Shown here in pieces: positions 6,971 to 13,766 of a DNA stretch of 13,766 nucleotides (its first letter is position 1; each line of letters opens with the position of its first letter). The stretch is from Hyphomicrobiales bacterium (lineage in GTDB: Bacteria; Pseudomonadota; Alphaproteobacteria; Rhizobiales; S144-35). The stretch spans positions 1-13,766 of the forward strand of contig WGBT01000252.1 of assembly GCA_015494185.1 (NCBI GenBank). Reading direction: 5' to 3'. The translations under genes were made by a program, and so were the position numbers. The notes beneath the pieces are model-generated. The model was not told the origin of the DNA, ran no database searches, and saw only the letters and a program-made list of their open reading frames with translations.

Positions 6971-7008
6971 ATGAGCCTCTTTCAGGCCGTGAGGGGCTCA
7001 TCTTTTTC
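6971..7008 (+). terminator. Probable intrinsic terminator upstream of htpG
   Basis: ATGAGCC (6971-6977) pairs with GGCTCAT (6995-7001), and the stem is followed by CTTTTTC. The stem is only 7 bp with a 17-nt loop, so this is a moderate candidate. It would stop plus-strand transcripts arriving from trxC before htpG. Confidence 0.4.
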
Positions 7009-7137
7009 TGAAAATACGGTTGTTGCGCTGATGGCGGGGAAAGACGTTCATTAACGCTTTGTTCACCGGATTTTTCTGATTTGTCAATCGATTTGGTTTA
7101 TAAAGCCAGATCAACCGTGAATTGTCTCCCGCCAAGC

Positions 7138-7152
7138 TTATGTTCAACATAA
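7138..7152. promoter_or_regulatory. 15-bp palindrome just upstream of htpG
   Basis: TTATGTT and AACATAA are perfect inverted copies around a single C, ending 28 bp before the htpG start. Its size and position suit an operator for a dimeric regulator, but no known consensus is recognised and chance cannot be excluded in AT-rich DNA. Confidence 0.3.
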
Positions 7153-7180
7153 TCAAACATGAAATCTGACGACGGATAGC

Positions 7181-9172
7181 ATGAATTCATCAACAGCAGA
7201 CACAAAGACCAACGACAAGGTGCAGTCCAGGGATTTTGCTTTCCAGGCTGAGGTTTCCAGGCTGCTCGATTTGATGGTTCACTCGGTGTATTCCGAGCGT
7301 GAGATTTTCCTGCGTGAGCTGATCTCCAATGCGGCGGATGCGCTCGACAAGTTGCGTTACGAGGCGCTGACGCAGCCTGAGCTGTTGCGCGATGATGGTG
7401 ATTTGCGGATCTTGCTGCAACCAGACAAGATCAAAAAGACATTGCGCATCGGCGACAATGGCATCGGCATGAGCCGCGATGAGATGATCGAAAATCTTGG
7501 CACTATCGCCCGCTCCGGGACCAAAGCGTTTCTGGATCGGCTCAATGCCGAAAGCGAGGCCGCAGCCAAGGGCCAAGGCAAGTCTGAAGCTGGTGAGAAG
7601 AACAAGCTGGGTCTGATCGGGCAATTCGGTGTCGGCTTTTATTCCGCCTTCATGGTTGCCGACAAGGTCGAGGTCATCAGCCGCAAAGTTTTTGAGGACA
7701 CCGCCCATGTCTGGACCAGTGATGGCAAGGGAACGTTTACCGTCACCGAAGCCACGCCCGAACAGGCCGAGCAATTACCGCACGGCACCATCATCACGCT
7801 TCATATGAAGGATGATGCCCTTGACTTCCTCGAGGAGGCTGAGCTGTCGCGGATCGTGAGCACCTATTCCGATCATATCACCTTCCCGATCAAGCTGCTC
7901 GATCACAATGGCGAGGAGCGCAAACAGCTCAATGCGGCAAGCGCGCTATGGCGCCAGCCCGCCCATCAGGTCACCGAACAGCAATACAAGGATTTTTATG
8001 CCCATGTGACCGGAATGTGGGATGAGCCACAGCTTAAAATTCACTATCGGGCTGAGGGCTTACAGGAATTTACGGTCCTGTTGTTCGTACCGGGGCACCC
8101 CCCCTTTGATCTTTACGATCCCAACCGCCGTGGCCGCATCAAGCTTTACGTGCGGCGGGTGTTCATCTCGGACGATGCCGAAATCCTGCCCGCCTATTTA
8201 CGTTTTGTCCGTGGTGTGATTGATTCGGAAGACATGCCGCTCAATCTGTCACGGGAAATGTTGCAAAACAATCCCACCGTTGCCGCCATTCGCAAAGCGG
8301 TGACCGGGCGGGTGCTCTCGGAACTGGCGAAATATGCCAACAATGATCCTGAGGGCTATAAGACCTTGTGGCAGCATTTCGGTGCGGTTCTCAAAGAAGG
8401 GATCTATGAAGATCCGGAACGCCGCGACAGCCTTTACAAGCTATGCCGTTTCAAGACCACTAAAACCGCCGAGGGCGAGTTGCGCAGTCTTGCCGACTAT
8501 GTTGCCGACATGCGTGAGAATCAGAAAGAAATCTACTATCTGGTGGGGGACAATGCCAAGCAGGTGATGTGGAGCCCACAGTTGGAAGGGTTTAAGGCGC
8601 GGGATGTTGAGGTGCTGCTATTGAGTGATCCCGTTGATAATTTCTGGGTCACGACGGCGCTGGGCTTTGAAGGCAAACAATTCAAGTCGATCACCCAGGG
8701 AGATGTCAATCTCGATGACATTCCGCTGGCACAGCGTCCCCGCAAGAAGAAGAAAGATGAGCCTGACCAGCAAACCATTGCCAGTGTGATTCGGGCGGTG
8801 GCGGAAGTGCTTGGGGATCACGTTTCTGATGTCCGCGAAAGCCGCCGGTTGGTGAACAGTCCGGCCTGTCTGGTGGCGCCGGAAGGCGGCAGCGACCGGG
8901 CTCTGGGCAAATTGCTGGAGAAACAACACAGTGGCAAAGCCCAGGCGCCCATTCTAGAAATCAATCCAAAACATGAATGGATTGATCTGTTGCAGGCGAA
9001 ATCCCGCGGCCGTTCAATTGGTGATGAGAAGGATCGCAAGGAATTTGAGGATTTGGCTTGGCTTCTCTTCGATCAGGCGAATATTCTCGATGGCGTTTTG
9101 CCGCTCGATCCGGTGAAATATACCGAGCGGTTGAACCGCCTGATCTTCAGTGCCAAGCCCCATAAATCGTAA
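7181..9172 (+). CDS. htpG: Hsp90-family molecular chaperone HtpG
   Basis: A 663-aa cytosolic ATP-dependent chaperone dimer that remodels client proteins, often with DnaK. The GHKL ATPase domain (about 18-240) shows the family motifs in order: ELISNAADALDKLRY (46-60, with E46, N50 and D53), DNGIGM (92-97), GTIARSGTKAF (107-117) and GQFGVGFYSAF (147-157). The middle domain has RRVFISDDAEILPAYLRFV and the catalytic-loop region SEDMPLNLSREMLQ. The C-terminal dimerisation domain follows. At 663 aa it is about 40 residues longer than the 624 aa of E. coli HtpG, partly through a Glu/Ala/Lys-rich segment near 123-142. The Shine-Dalgarno (GGAT) is weak, but the ATG at 7181 fits the family N-terminus. 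It is flanked on both sides by the palindromic elements. Confidence 0.97.
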   Translation: MNSSTADTKTNDKVQSRDFAFQAEVSRLLDLMVHSVYSEREIFLRELISNAADALDKLRYEALTQPELLRDDGDLRILLQPDKIKKTLRIGDNGIGMSRDEMIENLGTIARSGTKAFLDRLNAESEAAAKGQGKSEAGEKNKLGLIGQFGVGFYSAFMVADKVEVISRKVFEDTAHVWTSDGKGTFTVTEATPEQAEQLPHGTIITLHMKDDALDFLEEAELSRIVSTYSDHITFPIKLLDHNGEERKQLNAASALWRQPAHQVTEQQYKDFYAHVTGMWDEPQLKIHYRAEGLQEFTVLLFVPGHPPFDLYDPNRRGRIKLYVRRVFISDDAEILPAYLRFVRGVIDSEDMPLNLSREMLQNNPTVAAIRKAVTGRVLSELAKYANNDPEGYKTLWQHFGAVLKEGIYEDPERRDSLYKLCRFKTTKTAEGELRSLADYVADMRENQKEIYYLVGDNAKQVMWSPQLEGFKARDVEVLLLSDPVDNFWVTTALGFEGKQFKSITQGDVNLDDIPLAQRPRKKKKDEPDQQTIASVIRAVAEVLGDHVSDVRESRRLVNSPACLVAPEGGSDRALGKLLEKQHSGKAQAPILEINPKHEWIDLLQAKSRGRSIGDEKDRKEFEDLAWLLFDQANILDGVLPLDPVKYTERLNRLIFSAKPHKS

Positions 9173-9202
9173 AATAATACCGGCGGTCTTTATGACCGGC
9201 CG

Positions 9203-9220
9203 CTGGTATAACTGGTATAA
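9203..9220. repeat. 9-bp tandem duplication after htpG
   Basis: CTGGTATAA occurs twice in direct succession, about 30 bp after the htpG stop. It is a minor feature with no known role. Confidence 0.6.
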
Positions 9221-9284
9221 AGTGTAAAAACCTGATTTTGTGGCAGATCGTGTCTGACGCAACAACACCTTTAGGTCTGCGCCT

Positions 9285-9418
9285 GTCCTTCCATTCCATG
9301 GTGAGCGTTTTTGCATTTTCAGCTGGTTTGTCAAGGACCGCCTTTGGCGGCCGCAAAGTGGTTGCATCCTTGACAAACCAGCTGAAAATGCCCTGCTCGA
9401 ACCATGGAATGGAAGGAC
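9285..9418. repeat. Long palindromic element, copy 2
   Basis: Same architecture and orientation as the copy at 6746-6877. The outer 18-bp arms are 9285-9302 (GTCCTTCCATTCCATGGT) and 9401-9418. The inner 24-bp arms are 9314-9337 and 9367-9390. The 29-nt apex contains a CCGCC-TTT-GGCGG hairpin. Compared with copy 1, the left arms differ at one outer and four inner positions, and each change is matched on the right arm, so both copies pair perfectly. It lies between the convergent htpG and folD genes, where it could act as a bidirectional terminator. Confidence 0.9.
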
Positions 9419-9612
9419 GGATCAGCCCCTCTCGGTAGGGGGGAGTGCAGTTTTTGTAGAAATAAAAACCGGAAGATATTGATTGCGGAAGGTTTGGCGC
9501 TGTATCCCTTGTCTGTAGAGACCGCGCTAATTTTCTGAAATTTATACCGGAATATTGATCTTTGACCGCTTGTGTTCTTGAGCCCCTGGAAGGGAGTGGG
9601 GCGGGAGCGACG
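9419..9612. other. Spacer between palindromic element 2 and folD
   Basis: No gene is seen. It begins with GGATC, which is shared with the right flank of copy 1. AGCCCCTCTC at 9424-9433 is the exact reverse complement of a sequence at 6706-6715. The rest is moderately AT-rich and lies downstream of folD, which ends at 9613 on the minus strand. Confidence 0.5.
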
Positions 9613-10545
9613 CTAATTTCCGCTTCTGTCCAGTTGGGGCATTGCGATACCGGCTTGAGTGCAGGCGGCTTGCAGGGTGTTGCGTAACAGGCAGGCGATG
9701 GTCATGGGCCCCACCCCGCCGGGAACCGGTGTGATGGCACCCGCGATTGCCTTTGCGGCTGCGAAGTCCACATCGCCTACAAGGCGGGTTTTTCGCTCCG
9801 CCTTTCCCCCCTCTTCTTCTATTGTGGCCGGAACCGGGACGCGGTTGATGCCAACGTCGATCACCGTGGCGCCCGGCTTGATCCAATCCGCCTTGACCAT
9901 TGCAGGACGCCCCACAGCGGCGATCAGAAGGTCAGCCCGGGCACAGATCTGAGGCAGGTTTTGCGTGCGCGAATGGGCAATGGTAACCGTGCAATTCTCG
10001 GCCAGTAAAAGTTGGGCGAGGGGCTTGCCGACAATATTCGACCGCCCGATCACCACGGCATTGAGTCCGCTTAAATCCGGCAGCCAGGATTTCGCTAGCA
10101 TAAGGCAGCCAAGCGGCGTGCAAGGAACCAGCCCAGGTAAGCCCAATGCGAGCCGGCCGGCATTGAGTGGGTGAAACCCATCAACATCTTTTTCGGGGGT
10201 AATCGCCTCGATGATTTTCGCGGTGTGAATATGTTGGGGCAAGGGAAGTTGCACCAAAATACCGTGTACCGCGGGATCGCTATTGAGACGATGGACGGCT
10301 TCCAGCAATTCCGCCTCGCTGACATCTTCAGGAAGTTTGGTCTCAAACGAACGCATTCCCACAGCAATGGTTTGCCGAGCTTTGTTACGCACATAGACTT
10401 GGCTTGCCGGGTCGCTGCCAACCAGCACCACAGCCAGCCCTGGTGTGATCTTTTCGGTTGCAACGATGGAGGCAACCGCTGCGCTGATCTGTTCACGGAG
10501 CTTGGCGGCAATGCTTTTGCCATCGATGATATAGGCTTCGGTCAT
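9613..10545 (-). CDS. folD: Bifunctional methylenetetrahydrofolate dehydrogenase/cyclohydrolase
   Basis: A 310-aa cytosolic enzyme that oxidises 5,10-methylene-THF to methenyl-THF with NADP and hydrolyses it to 10-formyl-THF, supplying one-carbon units for purines and formyl-Met. The catalytic Y51 and K55 lie in YVRNKARQTIAVGM. Q99 is in VHGILVQLPLP and D122 in KDVDGFHPLN. The Rossmann domain follows, with VIGRSNIVGKP (166-175) and the C-terminal PGGVGPMT (275-282). It is about 20 residues longer than E. coli FolD (288 aa), partly through a charged loop near 242-253 (EEEGGKAERKTR). The ATG at 10545 gives the expected N-terminus, although its Shine-Dalgarno is weak. It follows yggT by 36 bp and is likely translated from the same message. 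Confidence 0.96.
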   Translation of the reverse strand: MTEAYIIDGKSIAAKLREQISAAVASIVATEKITPGLAVVLVGSDPASQVYVRNKARQTIAVGMRSFETKLPEDVSEAELLEAVHRLNSDPAVHGILVQLPLPQHIHTAKIIEAITPEKDVDGFHPLNAGRLALGLPGLVPCTPLGCLMLAKSWLPDLSGLNAVVIGRSNIVGKPLAQLLLAENCTVTIAHSRTQNLPQICARADLLIAAVGRPAMVKADWIKPGATVIDVGINRVPVPATIEEEGGKAERKTRLVGDVDFAAAKAIAGAITPVPGGVGPMTIACLLRNTLQAACTQAGIAMPQLDRSGN

Positions 10546-10581
10546 GTATCAACTTCAGTTATGGGGTTCTCAAGCTTTGTC

Positions 10582-10890
10582 CTAGCCGCAGCGCACGACG
10601 ACATCGAATAGGGGAGCAATATCATATTGCAAGAAGATCTGCAGAATCGGTATCAAAAGCAGCGGTACGATGGGCGACAGATCAAGCCCGCCAACAATGG
10701 GGATGAGACGCCGCAGCGGTGCCAAAACCGGCTCGGAAAGGGCTGCAGCCGCATGATAGACCATGCGCACAAACTGGTTGTGCAGGTTGATGACACCAAA
10801 ATTCACCAGCCAGCCGAAAATGATATAGATGAACAAAATCCACCAATAAATATCCAGCAGGGTGATCAGCAAACAAAAAAGCGCGTTCAT
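10582..10890 (-). CDS. YggT-family integral membrane protein
   Basis: A 102-aa membrane protein with two hydrophobic segments, about 4-30 and 66-90. These are joined by the amphipathic YggT signature region EPVLAPLRRLIPIVGGLDLS (53-72). YggT-family proteins sit in the inner membrane; a role in osmotic stress has been suggested, but the function is not firmly known. The ATG at 10890 has GAGG 5 nt upstream. It is immediately followed by folD, a neighbourhood I recall from other alphaproteobacterial genomes. The small DUF167 gene that often accompanies yggT is not present between them. Confidence 0.9.
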   Translation of the reverse strand: MNALFCLLITLLDIYWWILFIYIIFGWLVNFGVINLHNQFVRMVYHAAAALSEPVLAPLRRLIPIVGGLDLSPIVPLLLIPILQIFLQYDIAPLFDVVVRCG

Positions 10891-10938
10891 TTCAGCCTCG
10901 CAAGCGTCAGACGGTCTATCGCAAAAATCTCATTCCAA

Positions 10939-10955
10939 GGCTTTCATCCAAAGCC
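10939..10955. terminator. Short hairpin between the VWA gene and yggT
   Basis: GGCTTT (10939-10944) and AAAGCC (10950-10955) form a 6-bp stem with a 5-nt loop. On the minus strand ATTTTT follows about 10 nt later. It could be a weak terminator for the VWA gene. Next to it, at 10959-10976, the sequence CATGGTCCC occurs twice in near tandem. Confidence 0.25.
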
Positions 10956-11045
10956 CCATGGTCCCCCATGGTCCCAAGTCATGCTTAATGGCCGAGCTGC
11001 CTGGGTGCAAGCCGTGATGGTGTCGCGGGGGGCGGCATCAACAGC

Positions 11046-13097
11046 CTATTGCAAGGCAACTGTCAAATTGGTGGTCTCACCGGCTTTGATGGCAAGCGGC
11101 CTTTCAATTTGCAGAGGGCCGGAATAGACGATGATCAGATAACGCCCCGCGGGAAGGGTGACGATAGGACGGGGGGACTGGATGGCGCCAAGGCGCTTTT
11201 GTTCGCCGTTGCTTCCAATGGCTTGTTGATAGATTTCCCAGCGTATGCCTGAGCGCAGGGGGGCTCCTGCTGCATCTGTTGCAGTCAGGCGAACCATCCC
11301 TGCATTGAGATCAAGAACCCGGGCGGTTTTTTGTCGTGGTTTCACGAGAAGTTCAGCGGTTGCGGAAGCAAAACCAACCTGGGCCCGAACCCGATATTTG
11401 CCGCCAAGCAAAGAAAAATGTGGCTCGGCTTGATAGCCGCCGGCGACAGCCTTGTTTGAAGCCGTTGTGGTGGCGGCAAAGACATCCCATCGCACTCCAC
11501 GGCGAATTGCCGGCTGACCTTTCGTCAAGACCGCAGACAACCGTACCAATCCGGTTGGCAGAATCAACCAATGTTCTTCTTGCTCACCAGCCTTGATGGT
11601 AATCTGCTTAGTCTGTGTGGTCCCGGCATGGTTGAGCACCACTCGATACGCGCCTTCGGGCAAAAGCACCGATGGGGTGGCTTGATGGCTTTCAAACAAG
11701 GCTTGCTGTTGCTGCTCCGTGCCGCTATTGGCGAAAATCTGCCAGTGCAGTCCGTTTTGGGCGGTTTGTGCCTCGGACCCGAAAACAGCGCGGAACAGGG
11801 CCACTCCTGCACGCACCGGGACTTCCACCGTCTTAGGTGGGAGGGCGCCAATTTGAAAGGCTTTTTGGAAAGGCGTGCCAAACAGTGTCACCACGACCCT
11901 ATAATTTCCGGCTTGTAAGGGAATTTGGGGGGCGTTGCCCGTGGCTGTCGCAATGGGCGTTTTGTGATCCGGGTTGTCTCCTTGACGAAAAACACGCCAA
12001 ACTAGCCGAGTGCCGGCAATCATGTCCTGATCGAGGGGGATGCCGTTTGGTTGTAACACGGCGCGAAACGATTGCAACACGGTTTGGGCTTGCTGCGCTT
12101 GCAGCCGTGGGTGTTTTTTTGCGGCCGACTTGTTTGTGGCGTTCGGGCGTTTGGCAGGCCTGCGTTTAGGAGGCTTCCGTTTTTGTGGGAGCGCCGTATC
12201 CGTCTTGGCTTGCTTAATGTTTTTTGGCGTTTTGGCGGTCAGGGGAGGGGACGCGGCAGGCTGCGGTTTGGCTTTGAGAATACGGGGGCGTTTCTGTTTG
12301 TCTTCAAGCTTTTGTACTGGCTTGGGGGCAGCAGCCTGCTGTGGAGGGGCGGGCTGCTGTGGCGGAGACGGCGGCTGCGGGGTGGAGCGTTGTTGCGGGA
12401 CCGAAGCCACGGCTTTTGTGGAGGGCTTTAAGCTATTGCGAATGTCATCAAAGGCGGTTATTAGACTTGGCTTGTCTTTGGCGCGGAGAAATTTGCCGCC
12501 GGTATTGGTGGCGATACAGGCCAATTGATCAGCCTCTTCATCCTTCATGCGAAAGGCGATGACGTGCGCTGTCAATCCCGGCGCCTTTCGTTTCAGCGCC
12601 GCTGTCGCCGCACAGGGATCGGCATTGCAATTGTCAAGACCATCGGTAAGCAGAATGACCGTTGCGGGGTGCTGCGTTGCGTTGAGGGTGCGGGCGGCGC
12701 GGCGAATGGCTTCGGTCAAGGGGGTCATGCCATTGGGCCGGACGGTTGCAACCGCTTTCGAAAAGATTTTTTCGTCAACCGGTTGCGGCTTCAGCAGCGT
12801 CGTGATGGCGTTGCAATTGCCTTGCCCTCGGTGACCATAGACGCTGACGCCCAGCTTGATTTGCGGGTCCCATTTGCGAAAAGTCTCACGCAAGGCTTCG
12901 CGGGCAATGACGACTTTGGAAACTCCGTCAATTTGGCCCCACATACTGCCCGAAGAATCGAGCACCAGCATTGCTTGCGGCCCCTTCTGTTGGGCCGCTT
13001 GCTGGGCTTGGGCCGTGGACCTGCCAGAAAAGCTTAGCATTGCCAGCAGCCCCAGCATGCTTCCCAGCACAGGAAACGTCCATCGCAAATTGCGCAT
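11046..13097 (-). CDS. Secreted von Willebrand factor A protein with four C-terminal repeats
   Basis: A 683-aa exported protein, numbered from the ATG at 13097. It begins with a signal peptide (MRNLRWTFPVLG, hydrophobic core, then STAQAQ). The VWA domain (about 41-223) has a complete metal-ion adhesion site: DSSGS (D47, S49, S51), T125 in GMTPLTEA and D152 in LTDGLDNC. Four cysteines (about 95, 157, 162 and 194) could form disulfides. A linker (about 229-339) is rich in Pro, Gln, Lys and Ala. Then come four tandem beta-rich repeats of about 85 residues. Each has a Trp in VWRVF, HWQIF, RWDVF or RWEIY (W367, W452, W537, W620) and a G-x-Y (Y399, Y484, Y568, Y653). An in-frame ATG at 13163 would add 22 acidic residues ahead of the signal peptide, so I prefer 13097, which has AGGGAG 13 nt upstream. 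Function is unknown; a surface or periplasmic adhesion or scaffold role is inferred. Confidence 0.88.
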   Translation of the reverse strand: MRNLRWTFPVLGSMLGLLAMLSFSGRSTAQAQQAAQQKGPQAMLVLDSSGSMWGQIDGVSKVVIAREALRETFRKWDPQIKLGVSVYGHRGQGNCNAITTLLKPQPVDEKIFSKAVATVRPNGMTPLTEAIRRAARTLNATQHPATVILLTDGLDNCNADPCAATAALKRKAPGLTAHVIAFRMKDEEADQLACIATNTGGKFLRAKDKPSLITAFDDIRNSLKPSTKAVASVPQQRSTPQPPSPPQQPAPPQQAAAPKPVQKLEDKQKRPRILKAKPQPAASPPLTAKTPKNIKQAKTDTALPQKRKPPKRRPAKRPNATNKSAAKKHPRLQAQQAQTVLQSFRAVLQPNGIPLDQDMIAGTRLVWRVFRQGDNPDHKTPIATATGNAPQIPLQAGNYRVVVTLFGTPFQKAFQIGALPPKTVEVPVRAGVALFRAVFGSEAQTAQNGLHWQIFANSGTEQQQQALFESHQATPSVLLPEGAYRVVLNHAGTTQTKQITIKAGEQEEHWLILPTGLVRLSAVLTKGQPAIRRGVRWDVFAATTTASNKAVAGGYQAEPHFSLLGGKYRVRAQVGFASATAELLVKPRQKTARVLDLNAGMVRLTATDAAGAPLRSGIRWEIYQQAIGSNGEQKRLGAIQSPRPIVTLPAGRYLIIVYSGPLQIERPLAIKAGETTNLTVALQ

Positions 13098-13314
13098 AAC
13101 GCTGCTGTGGCTCCCTGTCCCCCCTGATAAACCTTCAAATTCGCAATCCAATTGCGTGCTCATTTTGCGCCAACTTTATAGATTGCGCAAGAGTAACGGT
13201 TTCGCTGAGGGCGAGAGCCGCCGTTCAACCGCGCATTTATTTATGAGCCGTTATGAGGTGTGGACACAGCGGCCGGTGAAAGCGCGGGCTTTTGGAAAAG
13301 CCTTCGTTTGGGCG

Positions 13315-13766
13315 CTATTCGGCGGCGTGCAGGATCAACCCGTCATGGTGAATTTTCGGCCGAATGTCGGCGCCTTCCCTTCGTGCTTCATGGATATTGA
13401 TCAGCCAATTGATCCACAGCCCGAAAAAGTCGTTGCCATGCGAGGAAATCGGGATCACCGGAGCCTGGTTTCCAAGACTTTGAATATTGTGCTCGGCCTG
13501 AAGTTGATCGAACTCGTCAATGTACGCCAAAAGATCGCATTTGGAAACCAACACCAGATCGGCCGCCCGAAACAGAGGCGAGAATTTGAGCGGAAGATCA
13601 TGCCCTTCCGGGACCGACAGCATCGCAACACTTTGATGATGGCCAAGATCGAAATTGGCGGGACAAACGAGATTCCCGACATTTTCGATGAACAGAATAT
13701 CGATATCGGTAAGATCAATCTGGTGCAGGGCGTCATAGACATTGCGCGCATCAAGATGACTGGAGC
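13315..13766 (-). CDS. hypB: HypB-like nickel-insertion GTPase, N-terminal part beyond the right edge
   Basis: The visible 149 residues are the C-terminal part of a SIMIBI-class GTPase used to load nickel into [NiFe] hydrogenase. FIENVGNLVCPANFDLGHH is the HypB hallmark following Walker B (DILFIENVGN), including the metal-site Cys. SVPEGHDLPLKFSPLF and ADLVLVSKCDLL follow the HypB order. The base-specificity motif reads SKCD instead of the usual NKxD, a tolerated but less common variant. The C-terminal region FFGLWINWL matches the family end. The Walker A region and the His-rich N-terminus lie outside the window. Other hydrogenase maturation genes would be expected to the right. UreG is less likely because of the ENVGNLVCP block. 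Confidence 0.88.
   Translation of the reverse strand, partial: SSHLDARNVYDALHQIDLTDIDILFIENVGNLVCPANFDLGHHQSVAMLSVPEGHDLPLKFSPLFRAADLVLVSKCDLLAYIDEFDQLQAEHNIQSLGNQAPVIPISSHGNDFFGLWINWLINIHEARREGADIRPKIHHDGLILHAAE

Larger units (their letters stand above)
6878..7180. other. htpG upstream region
   Basis: This gap of about 300 bp holds several small symmetric elements. An 11-bp direct repeat TGAGTGTAGAC occurs at 6903-6913 and 6922-6932. A 7-bp hairpin (CGCTCAT/ATGAGCG) spans 6936-6953. A terminator-like stem is at 6971-7008. An odd palindrome, TTATGTT-C-AACATAA, is at 7138-7152. I could not find a convincing sigma70 or heat-shock sigma promoter for htpG, although TATAAA occurs near 7100. No reading frame here looks real. 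Confidence 0.6.

Noticed and set aside
7081..7106. sigma70 promoter for htpG using TTGTCA and TATAAA
   Set aside because: The two boxes are only about 13-14 bp apart, too close for sigma70, so I did not call it.
9238..9438. 66-residue plus-strand frame across palindromic element 2
   Set aside because: The frame is read through an inverted repeat. The DNA symmetry and compensated changes explain the sequence, and there is no ribosome-binding site.
12040..12528. Gly/Cys-rich plus-strand frame of 162 residues
   Set aside because: Antisense to the Pro/Gln/Lys-rich linker of the VWA gene; Gly and Cys arise from the complement of Pro and Ala codons.

Overview
The window reads as chromosomal DNA from a proteobacterium, most likely an alphaproteobacterium. 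That placement is an inference from the gene set: a Tat-exported HiPIP, a HypB-type GTPase, a yggT-folD pair, TrxC and a DUF5335-like protein. It does not come from a marker gene. I recognise no transposase, integrase, phage gene, tRNA, rRNA or CRISPR array.

Left region (1-2573). The minus strand carries one uninterrupted reading frame of about 830 codons that runs off the left edge. It has a good sigma70-type promoter at 2544-2572. I could not assign it to any family.

Copper-type cassette (2657-5569). On the minus strand are a membrane SHOCT-domain protein and a Tat-exported multicopper oxidase. Divergently, on the plus strand, are a Tat-exported HiPIP and a secreted Met/Gly/Pro-rich protein. 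Both divergent promoters have the -35 / 19-bp / -10 geometry of MerR-family (CueR-like) metal-sensing promoters. Three of the four products carry Met-rich segments. The simplest reading is a periplasmic copper detoxification unit, with no regulator gene in view.

Stress region (5733-9172). A DUF5335-like small protein and thioredoxin 2 (trxC) are followed by the Hsp90 chaperone htpG. Two homologous long palindromic elements, about 132-134 bp each, flank htpG in the same orientation. Their arms differ at five positions, and every difference is compensated on the opposite arm.

Right region (9613-13766), all on the minus strand. From right to left: the C-terminal part of a HypB-like nickel-insertion GTPase cut by the edge; a secreted von Willebrand factor A protein with a Pro/Lys-rich linker and four about 85-residue repeats; the membrane protein YggT; and FolD of folate one-carbon metabolism. 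yggT and folD are 36 bp apart and probably co-transcribed.
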